From NCBI GenBank assembly GCA_003648985.1, contig QMQQ01000027.1, forward strand, positions 1 through 6,581: DNA of 6,581 bases. Direction: 5' to 3'. This DNA comes from Candidatus Woesearchaeota archaeon (GTDB lineage Archaea > Nanobdellota > Nanobdellia > Woesearchaeales > B54-G15). The position numbers were made by a program, and so were the translations under genes. This document shows, in pieces, positions 1 through 5,809 of this stretch (within the stretch, counting starts at the first letter, position 1; the number at the start of each line of letters is the position of its first letter). The notes below the pieces were generated by a model, which searched no databases, was not told the DNA's origin, and saw only the letters and a list, made by a program, of their open reading frames with translations.

Positions 1-32
1 ATTGGGAATGCAGATGGATAAGACCGTGAAAA

Positions 33-50
33 TTATAAAAATTTATTAAA
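33..50 (+). promoter_or_regulatory. Putative TATA-box promoter of the plus-strand operon
   Basis: The 70 bp before the first gene contain two TATA-like stretches, TTATAAAA (33-40) and TTTATTAA (42-49). The second is centred about 26 bp upstream of the ATG at 71, the spacing expected if transcription starts at or very near the start codon (leaderless). The A-rich sequence just before it could serve as a TFB-recognition element. No Shine-Dalgarno sequence precedes the ATG, which agrees with a leaderless start. The first bases of the window hold no start codon for a divergent gene; a stop (TAA, 19-21) could end an upstream plus-strand gene, but this cannot be decided here. Confidence 0.5.
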
Positions 51-70
51 TCCAATAAAATTCTGAACAG

Positions 71-925
71 ATGATCAACGACGAATTGATTATTAAAACA
101 ATCCGCATGAAAGGTCCTGTTCTACCAGTTGACATAGCCAAAGTGATTGGAAAGGATCTCATCATAACAGCCGCCCATCTTTCTGAAATGGTAAGGCGCG
201 GCCTGATAAAATCAACCTATGCAAGAATCGGAGGAAGCATCCTTTACTATCTTCCTGGACAAGAACAAAAACTCGAGTCCCTCATTGTTGAAAACCTTAA
301 CCCAAAAGACAGAGAAACACTCTCGCTTCTGAAAGAAAAAAAAGTACTCCGAGATGATGAGCTAACCCCTTTGCAAAGAGTTAGCATAAGAAACCTTAAA
401 GATTTTGCAAAACCTCTTTCTGTAAACACTGAAAACAAACAAATCCTTTTCTGGAGATGGCATTTATTTCCAACAGAACAAGCCAAGGAAACAATCCGCA
501 AAATACTTTCACCGAAACCAGAGCCAGAGCAAAAAATCAAAAAGCCAAGACTAAAACAAGCGTATGACAAAGATTTCTTTGAAAAAGTAAAAAATGCAGT
601 AGAAAACGATGGAATAAAAATCCTTAAATCAAATGAAATTAAAAAAGCAAGAGAATTCGAACTAACGCTGAGCATACCAACTCCTCTCGGCAATGTCAAA
701 GCATTTGCCATCGCAAAAAACAAATCAAAAATAAACGAGAACGATGTCTTAAGCTTATTCGTTAAGTCAAATCAAAAAAAGGCAAGCCTCTGCGTTCTGC
801 TGACAAATGGAAACCCATCAAAAAAAGCACTCGAAAAAATAAACGAATTAAACATAAAATTGGTGAAAATCAATGGGAGTAAACTTGGGCTCGTTGATAA
901 AGGGCAGAGAAATATCAATCAGTGA
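71..925 (+). CDS. Uncharacterised winged-helix protein with a degenerate Mrr-like (restriction-endonuclease-fold) C-terminal domain
   Basis: This 284-residue protein has no name I recognise. Residues about 3-60 look like a winged helix-turn-helix: a helix, then LPVDIAKVIG, a recognition-type helix (AAHLSEMVRRGLIKS) and a beta wing ending in YYLPGQ. A second helical segment (about 78-140) may be another winged helix. A Lys/Pro-rich linker (about 147-165) leads to residues 166-268, whose pattern resembles Mrr-type PD-(D/E)xK domains: a strand with E197, a strand AFAIAK with K216, a helix, a strand CVLLTNG, and KKALEKINELNIKL. The usual Asp is Glu and the usual Gln/Glu of QxK is Ile214, so nuclease activity is doubtful. 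It has no signal peptide or membrane segment and is likely cytoplasmic and DNA-binding. It heads the operon and its last 17 codons overlap the FEN-1 gene, suggesting a nucleic-acid role. The reading frame is well supported; the function is inferred. Confidence 0.8.
   Translation: MINDELIIKTIRMKGPVLPVDIAKVIGKDLIITAAHLSEMVRRGLIKSTYARIGGSILYYLPGQEQKLESLIVENLNPKDRETLSLLKEKKVLRDDELTPLQRVSIRNLKDFAKPLSVNTENKQILFWRWHLFPTEQAKETIRKILSPKPEPEQKIKKPRLKQAYDKDFFEKVKNAVENDGIKILKSNEIKKAREFELTLSIPTPLGNVKAFAIAKNKSKINENDVLSLFVKSNQKKASLCVLLTNGNPSKKALEKINELNIKLVKINGSKLGLVDKGQRNINQ
361..385. repeat. Nested inverted repeat inside the first gene
   Basis: GCTAAC (361-366) and GTTAGC (380-385) are perfect inverted copies. 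They enclose the 10-bp perfect palindrome CTTTGCAAAG (369-378). In RNA this could form a 6-bp stem, a small internal loop and a short inner stem closed by TGCA. It lies in codons for residues about 97-105 of the winged-helix protein, so it may be a coincidence of codon choice. No function can be assigned from sequence alone. Confidence 0.4.
862..866 (+). promoter_or_regulatory. Shine-Dalgarno site for the FEN-1 start
   Basis: GGTGA, complementary to the archaeal 16S rRNA 3' end, sits 6 nt before the ATG at 873 and inside the coding sequence of the preceding gene. It supports starting FEN-1 at 873 despite the 53-bp overlap. It also indicates internal initiation on a shared mRNA rather than a separate promoter. 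Confidence 0.65.
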
Positions 926-1886
926 ATTGGCAGGAAAAGTCCTTGCTGTCGACGCATCAATGTGGATTCACCAGTTTCTAGCATCAATTAGGGCTCCCGA
1001 CGGAACCCTCTTCTGCGATAAAAAAGGAAGAACAACATCTCACCTAATCGGACTTTCATCTCGCATAGCAAATCTGCTCGAAGCTAATATAAAGCTCGTT
1101 TTCTGCTTTGACGGAAAACCCCCTGAATTAAAGCTCGCTGAAAAAGAAAGAAGAACCGCTATCAAAGAAGAAGCACTGAAGCAATACCGCGAAGCGCTTA
1201 CAAAAGGCGAACTCAAAGAAGCAAGAAAATATGCAATGCGAACAACAACACTAACTAATGAAATTATAACATCTGCAAAAAAACTTATCTCAGCATTCGG
1301 ATTACCAATTATTCAAGCACCGCAGGAAGCAGATGCCCAAGCAGCTTATCTAGTTAAACAAAATGATGCATTTGCTGTATCAACAAACGATTATGACGCC
1401 CTGCTCTTTGGCGCACCGAGAATGGTAAAGAATATATCGATCTACGGTAAAAAAATAGTCCATGGAAGGCAAATCACAATAAAACCAGAGCTCATAACCC
1501 TTTCAGCGCTTTTGCAGCAGTTAGGAATAAATCACGATCAGCTAATAGCTCTTGGCATTCTAATAGGAACAGATTATAATCCCGGCGGCATTCACGGCAT
1601 TGGCCCAAAGCGTGCGCTTGAACTCGTCAAGCAGTTTAAATGCGATTTTAAAGCATTATTCGCCTACGTTAAATGGTCTTCCCTTAATCCAGTTGATTGG
1701 AGTGAAATATTCAACATATTCAAACTAATGCCTGTTGAAAAAAACTACAGGATAACTTTCAAAGAACCAGATAAAAAAGCTATAGAAAAAATCCTCATTG
1801 AAGAATATGATTTCTCAGAAGAAAGGGTTAAAAACATAATTGAAAAAGCAATAAAAGAACAAAAAGGTTTGCAAAAATGGCTATAG
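873..1886 (+). CDS. fen: Flap endonuclease 1 (FEN-1)
   Basis: FEN-1 is a structure-specific 5' nuclease that removes 5' flaps during Okazaki-fragment maturation and long-patch repair, working with PCNA. The 337-residue length is typical of archaeal FEN-1. The protein begins MGVNLG; in this family the processed N-terminus lies by the active site, which fixes the start at 873. Visible acidic metal ligands are D27 (VLAVDAS), D80 (FCFDGKPPELK), E152 and D154 (APQEADAQAAY), D173 and D175 (STNDYDALLFGAP), and D234 (IGTDYNPGG). The helix-hairpin DNA-binding motif follows (GGIHGIGPKRAL, 238-249), then the family tail DFSEERVKN. The last eight residues, QKGLQKWL (330-337), form a PCNA-interacting PIP box with Leu in the final aromatic position. 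D154 replaces the usual archaeal Glu but matches the EADAQ form of eukaryotic Exo1. It overlaps the gene upstream by 53 bp and the transporter downstream by 10 bp. Confidence 0.97.
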   Translation: MGVNLGSLIKGREISISELAGKVLAVDASMWIHQFLASIRAPDGTLFCDKKGRTTSHLIGLSSRIANLLEANIKLVFCFDGKPPELKLAEKERRTAIKEEALKQYREALTKGELKEARKYAMRTTTLTNEIITSAKKLISAFGLPIIQAPQEADAQAAYLVKQNDAFAVSTNDYDALLFGAPRMVKNISIYGKKIVHGRQITIKPELITLSALLQQLGINHDQLIALGILIGTDYNPGGIHGIGPKRALELVKQFKCDFKALFAYVKWSSLNPVDWSEIFNIFKLMPVEKNYRITFKEPDKKAIEKILIEEYDFSEERVKNIIEKAIKEQKGLQKWL

Positions 1887-2755
1887 GCTGGCTCATCTTC
1901 ATATTGCTATCAGCTGTATTTGGTTCAATAGCAATAATATATAAGAAAAAAGCCCTCTTTAAAGAACATGCAACTGAATTCTCAGTCGTTTTCAAAATAT
2001 TCCAAATTCTTTTTTTGCTCTGTCTAATCCCTTTCCTGAACCTAAATCTTCACCTTCCTATAAGAACTTATCTCTTTGTTTATCTTCTATCACTCGGTGT
2101 TGCAATACAGAACATATTCACATCAAAAGCACTTCGCCATATGGAAATATCAACAGTAATTCCACTGAATAATCTTCAACCGTTGTTCACTGTTTTTGCT
2201 GCCATTGCCTTTCTTAATGAAAAATTAACACCAAAGCACTTCTTAGGCATATTCATCATTCTCGTCGGCGCATACATTCTAGAAGTTGGACATCATCCAA
2301 AACATTTAATGCAACCAATAAAAAAACTGCTCAAATCAAAATATGTCTCCTACCTAATTCTGGCATTCAGTGTGGCTGCCATAAAGAATGCTGGTGAGAA
2401 GTATGCCATAAGCCAACTAACCCCTATAACGCTTCTTCTTCTAATATATATTTTCACAACAGCAAATCTTCTCTTAATTCATTCGATTTTATACGATGGA
2501 TTAAAAGGAATCATCAAAGGTATTAAAAAATGCGGCGGGAACATTTGCATGGCAAGCATATTTGCAAACCTATCAAACCTTGCATACTTTTTTGCTTTAT
2601 CCTCAGCATACCTAAGCTATGTCATAACAATAAAAAGATTCAGCGCTGTTTTAACAACAATAGCTGGAGGAAAATTTTTCCACGAAAAGCATTTAATACA
2701 AAAAACAATTGCGTGCTTGATAATGGTAGCAGGAATTATCCTCGTGCTAACATAA
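1877..2755 (+). CDS. DMT-superfamily (EamA-type) ten-helix membrane transporter
   Basis: This 292-residue integral membrane protein has about ten hydrophobic helices (roughly 3-22, 35-57, 65-83, 93-113, 121-137, 156-172, 183-204, 222-240, 243-262, 273-291). The two halves repeat the EamA pattern: helix, short loop with an acidic residue (FLNEKLTPK near 112-120; FFHEKHLIQK near 267-276), then a Gly-rich helix ending the domain (GIFIILVGAYIL; LIMVAGIILVL). That inverted duplication is typical of drug/metabolite transporters, which export or import small metabolites; the substrate cannot be read from sequence. The ATG overlaps the last codons of FEN-1 (ATGGCTATAG), implying translational coupling; a weak AGGT lies 8 nt upstream. 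Its place between a DNA repair gene and a tRNA methyltransferase gives no clue to its substrate. Confidence 0.88.
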   Translation: MAIGWLIFILLSAVFGSIAIIYKKKALFKEHATEFSVVFKIFQILFLLCLIPFLNLNLHLPIRTYLFVYLLSLGVAIQNIFTSKALRHMEISTVIPLNNLQPLFTVFAAIAFLNEKLTPKHFLGIFIILVGAYILEVGHHPKHLMQPIKKLLKSKYVSYLILAFSVAAIKNAGEKYAISQLTPITLLLLIYIFTTANLLLIHSILYDGLKGIIKGIKKCGGNICMASIFANLSNLAYFFALSSAYLSYVITIKRFSAVLTTIAGGKFFHEKHLIQKTIACLIMVAGIILVLT

Positions 2756-2758
2756 AAA

Positions 2759-3586
2759 ATGACATCTTTAAAACAAGTCCTGAAAAACAAACTTACAAAA
2801 AAAGAACTCGCAGCATTGGTTACTTCGTATGATGTTGTCGGAGACATTGCAATAATCGAAATACCATCTATTCTTAAACCAAAGGAAAAACTCGTTGCAG
2901 AAGCAATAATGCAGCTAAATAAGCACATCAGGGTTGTCTGTAAAAAGGTTGGGATTCATAGAGGAATCTACAGAAGACAGAAATTAAAGATAATCACAGG
3001 AGAAAGAAGAAAGACAACAATACATCGTGAAAACAAAGTTCTCATTAAGCTCCATCTCGAAAAGGTTTATTTTTCACCAAGACTCAGCACAGAAAGATTA
3101 CGCATAGCAAAACAGGTCAAACCAAAAGAAACAGTGCTTGTTATGTTCAGCGGTGTAGCGCCTTATTGCTTAGTTATCGCAAAAAACGCTTCCCCAAAAG
3201 TTGTCTATGGTATAGAGATCAATCCAGTAGCGCATCGCTTTGCAGAGGAAAACGTAAAGCTAAACAAACTTGAAGAAAAGATACGTCTCTATTTAGGTGA
3301 TGTAAGAATAGTAGTTCCAATGCTAAAGAAAAAATTTGACAGGATTGTAATGCCTCTTCCATTAGGAGGAGAAAACTTCCTCGACACAGCATTATCAGCT
3401 ATCAAAAAAGGAGGAATAATCCATTTCTATGATTTTAAAGATGTAACAGGATTTGAAATAGCAAAAGAAAAAGTTCTAAAAGCGTGCAAAAAAGCAAGGA
3501 AAAAATGCAAAATCCTTCGGCTTGTTAAGTGTGGTCAAATAGCCCCGAGAACATATAGAATCTGTATTGATTTCAAGGTTTGCTAA
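2759..3586 (+). CDS. trm5: Trm5-type tRNA (guanine(37)-N1)-methyltransferase
   Basis: Trm5 uses S-adenosylmethionine to methylate N1 of G37 beside the tRNA anticodon, which prevents +1 frameshifting; in many archaea it also begins wyosine synthesis. The N-terminal part carries the Trm5 signature SYDVVGDIAIIEIP (23-36). The hallmark FSPRL..ER (105-113) separates it from the related Taw2/TYW2 enzymes. The Rossmann methyltransferase core follows: motif I VMFSGVAPY (128-136), GIEINP (151-156), GDVR (180-183) and FDRIVMPLP (193-201), ending in the family tail QIAPRTYRICIDF. At 275 residues it lacks room for the extra N-terminal D1 domain of the Methanocaldococcus jannaschii enzyme (about 336 residues). 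Motif I has Val where Asp is common, and MPLP replaces MNLP; I believe both variants occur in archaeal relatives. It starts 3 bp after the transporter stop with no Shine-Dalgarno, and its stop codon overlaps that of PAN on the other strand. Confidence 0.92.
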   Translation: MTSLKQVLKNKLTKKELAALVTSYDVVGDIAIIEIPSILKPKEKLVAEAIMQLNKHIRVVCKKVGIHRGIYRRQKLKIITGERRKTTIHRENKVLIKLHLEKVYFSPRLSTERLRIAKQVKPKETVLVMFSGVAPYCLVIAKNASPKVVYGIEINPVAHRFAEENVKLNKLEEKIRLYLGDVRIVVPMLKKKFDRIVMPLPLGGENFLDTALSAIKKGGIIHFYDFKDVTGFEIAKEKVLKACKKARKKCKILRLVKCGQIAPRTYRICIDFKVC

Positions 3587-4689
3587 CCGAACATCTCTTT
3601 GTAACCTTCGCTTGATTCCTCTCTACGTACTTTTTTAATCGCTTTAAAAAAGTCGTCCATCGAAACATAATTCCTTTTCCCCCTAATTGCAAAATATCCT
3701 GCTTCAGTGCATACAGCTTTAATATCAGCACCGCTAAATCCTTCTGTTAATTTAGCAAGCTGGTTTAAATCAACTTCCCTTAAAGGCATTTTCCGCGTAT
3801 GTATCTTAAATATATCAGCCCTTCCTTTCCCATCAGGCAAAGGAACATGAATCAGCCTATCGAGCCGCCCAGGTCTTAGAATAGCAGGATCAAGGACATC
3901 AATCCTGTTTGTTGCACCGATGATCTTAACATCACCCAAAGGGTCAAAGCCGTCAATCTCAGCAAGCAATTGCATAAATGTTCTATTTACTTCTCTTTCG
4001 CCGCTTGTTCCAAGCTCGACTCTTTGTGCAGCTATCGCATCAAGCTCGTCTATGAATATGATTGCTGGTGCCTTCTCCCGCGCTAAAGAGAATATCTCCT
4101 TCACAAGTTTTGCACCTTCTCCAATAAATTTTTGAACAAGCTCGCTTGCAACAATCTCTATAAACACTGCCTTTGTTGATGATGCCATACTTTTTGCCAG
4201 AAGCGTCTTTCCAGTTCCAGGAGGACCATAAAGCAATATTCCTTTTGGCGGAGTTATTCCAATTTTTCTAAATAATTTTGGATTTTTCAAAGGCAATTCA
4301 ACAACTTCCCTAATTTCCCTTATCTGCTCATTTAAACCGCCAATGTCGCGCCATCCAACCTTTGGTTTTTCAATAATAACAAATCTCTCGACTGCAAATT
4401 TACTAAGCTTTCCAAGCTTTTGAACAACAATAAGATTTTTTTGTTCAAGTGCAACAAAATCTCCCGGCGTTAAAGCGCCACAGCTCTTAGAAACTTCAAC
4501 CAAAAATTCACTTCCATTCGGAATCTTAACAACTACCTTTCCACTATCAAATACTTCTTTAACTTCAGCAATAACAAGAGGCGGCCTTTGAAAGCGCTCC
4601 AATTCCTTTCTCAACCTCATTACTTCTGCCTTAAGAAACCTGTTTTCTTCAAAAACACCTAAAAGCCTATCAGCATCAGTATCAGCCAT
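3583..4689 (-). CDS. pan: Proteasome-activating nucleotidase (PAN), AAA+ ATPase
   Basis: PAN is the hexameric archaeal counterpart of the 26S Rpt ring; it unfolds substrates with ATP and feeds them to the 20S proteasome. In the 368 residues one sees a short N-terminal coiled coil (about 8-34), an OB-fold (about 36-105, opening RPPLVIAEV) and an AAA+ module. Key motifs are Walker A GPPGTGKT (155-162), the pore-loop aromatic-hydrophobic-Gly F188-I189-G190, Walker B IIFIDELD (210-217), sensor 1 GATNR (258-262), arginine-finger region RPGRLDR (272-278) and sensor 2 GFSGADIKA (317-325). The C-terminus is MFG, a near match to the HbYX gate-opening motif with Phe for Tyr. It is shorter than the M. 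jannaschii protein (about 430), mainly at the N-terminus. The start is firm: an in-frame stop (TGA at 4728-4726) lies upstream with no other start between. It diverges from the M29 aminopeptidase and converges on trm5. Confidence 0.95.
   Translation of the reverse strand: MADTDADRLLGVFEENRFLKAEVMRLRKELERFQRPPLVIAEVKEVFDSGKVVVKIPNGSEFLVEVSKSCGALTPGDFVALEQKNLIVVQKLGKLSKFAVERFVIIEKPKVGWRDIGGLNEQIREIREVVELPLKNPKLFRKIGITPPKGILLYGPPGTGKTLLAKSMASSTKAVFIEIVASELVQKFIGEGAKLVKEIFSLAREKAPAIIFIDELDAIAAQRVELGTSGEREVNRTFMQLLAEIDGFDPLGDVKIIGATNRIDVLDPAILRPGRLDRLIHVPLPDGKGRADIFKIHTRKMPLREVDLNQLAKLTEGFSGADIKAVCTEAGYFAIRGKRNYVSMDDFFKAIKKVRREESSEGYKEMFG
3629..3653. repeat. 10-bp perfect inverted repeat with T6 arm (possible trm5 terminator)
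   Basis: ACTTTTTTAA (3629-3638) and TTAAAAAAGT (3644-3653) are perfect inverted copies separated by TCGCT. The element lies 43 bp past the trm5 stop but inside the PAN coding region, where it encodes FFKAIKK near residues 347-353. Its T6 run, read on the plus strand, is the kind of oligo-T tract where archaeal RNA polymerase terminates, so it may end the left operon. It could equally result from Phe and Lys codons. A role is unproven. Confidence 0.4.
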
Positions 4690-4704
4690 AGAAATCCAAT
4701 TTCC

Positions 4705-4727
4705 AGAAAGTTTAAAAATATTTTCTC
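4705..4727. promoter_or_regulatory. Shared bidirectional TATA-like promoter between PAN and the M29 aminopeptidase
   Basis: The two ATGs (4689 on minus, 4741 on plus) are separated by 51 bp. The only strong TATA-like element is TTTAAAAATA (4711-4720), which reads TATTTTTAAA on the minus strand. Its centre is 25-27 bp from each ATG, the leaderless spacing in both directions. Each side has a purine-rich flank where a TFB-recognition element would sit: AGAAAG (4705-4710) for the plus strand and GAGAAAA (4727-4721 on minus). Neither gene has a Shine-Dalgarno sequence in the gap. One site thus seems to serve both genes. Confidence 0.6.
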
Positions 4728-4740
4728 ATTTCTAATAAAA

Positions 4741-5808
4741 ATGGTGGATCCAAGAATAAAAAAACTTGCATCAATACTTACTTCATATTCAATAAAAATA
4801 AAAAAGGGTGACATCATAAATTTAAACTTTGGCATTCAGGCAAAAGAACTTGCTTTGGAATGCTTTAAACAAATTCTTAAAAAAGGCGCAACAGCAATAA
4901 CCCATGCATCTGTTCCTGGATTTACCTACACATATTATAAACTAGCAACTAAAAAACAGCTTGAAAAAAAACCAATTATTGCATTATATGAAGCGCAAAA
5001 AGTTGCTGGAAGCATAAGCATAATAGCTGACATAAATACAAGAGAGCTCACAAATATACCTAACTGGAAAATAGCCCTACGCAATAAAGTAACCTATCCT
5101 GTACATAAAATACATCTCAAAAAAGATAATTGGGTCCTAACCATATTTCCAACGCCAGCCCTTGCACAGGAAGCAGATATGAGCTATGAAGAATACTATG
5201 ATTTCATATTCAAAGCAACAAACATTGATTGGCGACGTATGAGCAAAAAGCAAGACAAACTGAAAGCCGTCCTTGACAAAGGAAAAGAGGTAAGGATCGT
5301 TGCTGAAGGAACAGACATCAGATTCAGCATCAAAGGAAGAGAAGCAATAAAATGCGATGGACATCGCAACATGCCTGATGGTGAAGTATTCATAGCGCCT
5401 GTTGAAACAACAACAGAAGGAAAAATCCGATTCACATATCCTGCAATCAGACAAGGTAGGATAGTAGAAGGAGTAGAACTTCATTTCAAAAAAGGCCGTG
5501 TTATCAAAGCAAGTGCAGAAAAAGGAGAGGCATACCTAAAAGAAATGCTCAGTGTTGATTCCGGTGCAAAAAGACTTGGTGAATTCGGCATCGGAATGAA
5601 CTATAACATAAATCGCTTCACAAAAGAAATTCTCTTAGATGAAAAGATCGGTGGAACAATCCATCTCGCTCTAGGAATGGCTTATAAAGAAGGCGGTGGC
5701 CGAAATGAATCAGCAATACACTGGGATATGATCCTTGATTTAAGAAAAGGCGGCGCAATCTACATCGATGGAAAATGCATTCAACGCAATGGAAAATTCT
5801 TGATTTAA
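4741..5808 (+). CDS. M29-family metallo-aminopeptidase (AmpS/AmpT/PepS-like)
   Basis: M29 enzymes are cytoplasmic dimetal aminopeptidases that remove N-terminal residues from peptides. The 355-residue protein shows the family blocks EGTDIRFSIKGR (189-200) and NMPDGEVFIAP (210-220), with E215 a metal/catalytic residue. LGEFGIGMN supplies E281, IHLALG supplies H308, a Tyr follows 7 residues later (Y315), and IHWDMI supplies H327 and D329. This order of Glu, Glu, His, Tyr, His-x-Asp is the M29 active site. It is somewhat shorter than bacterial AmpS/AmpT (just over 400 residues), including a shorter segment between Y315 and H327. No signal peptide is visible. The ATG at 4741 is the only plausible start and sits at leaderless distance from the shared promoter, with PAN transcribed the other way. 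A role in clearing proteasome products is a reasonable inference from this pairing. Confidence 0.93.
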   Translation: MVDPRIKKLASILTSYSIKIKKGDIINLNFGIQAKELALECFKQILKKGATAITHASVPGFTYTYYKLATKKQLEKKPIIALYEAQKVAGSISIIADINTRELTNIPNWKIALRNKVTYPVHKIHLKKDNWVLTIFPTPALAQEADMSYEEYYDFIFKATNIDWRRMSKKQDKLKAVLDKGKEVRIVAEGTDIRFSIKGREAIKCDGHRNMPDGEVFIAPVETTTEGKIRFTYPAIRQGRIVEGVELHFKKGRVIKASAEKGEAYLKEMLSVDSGAKRLGEFGIGMNYNINRFTKEILLDEKIGGTIHLALGMAYKEGGGRNESAIHWDMILDLRKGGAIYIDGKCIQRNGKFLI

Positions 5809-5809
5809 G

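Noticed and set aside
353..360. C-box-like GATGATGA that might begin a C/D box sRNA
   Set aside because: No convincing CTGA D box or internal C'/D' pair lies at suitable spacing, and the bases are ordinary Asp/Glu codons.
247..723. Long antisense reading frame opposite the winged-helix gene
   Set aside because: Its translation is Ser/Phe-rich with no domain pattern, as expected opposite an A-rich Lys/Glu-coding gene, and the plus-strand frame has recognisable folds and a promoter.
2530..2832. Alternative-frame plus-strand reading frame across the transporter/trm5 junction
   Set aside because: It lies wholly inside two well-supported genes, has low-complexity Lys/Asn-rich content and no start signal.
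2759..3586. Taw2/TYW2 (wyosine acp-transferase) as an alternative identity for trm5
   Set aside because: The length would fit, but FSPRL..ER and the VMPLP loop match Trm5 proteins rather than Taw2.
4011..4144. Three copies of CAAGCTCG (4011, 4041, 4137)
   Set aside because: All three encode Glu-Leu in PAN (VELG, DELD, SELV) using the same codons; spacing is irregular, so this is codon repetition and not a repeat element.
5137..5484. Antisense reading frames opposite the M29 gene
   Set aside because: They are Cys/Phe/Ser-rich with no motif, while the sense strand carries complete M29 active-site residues.
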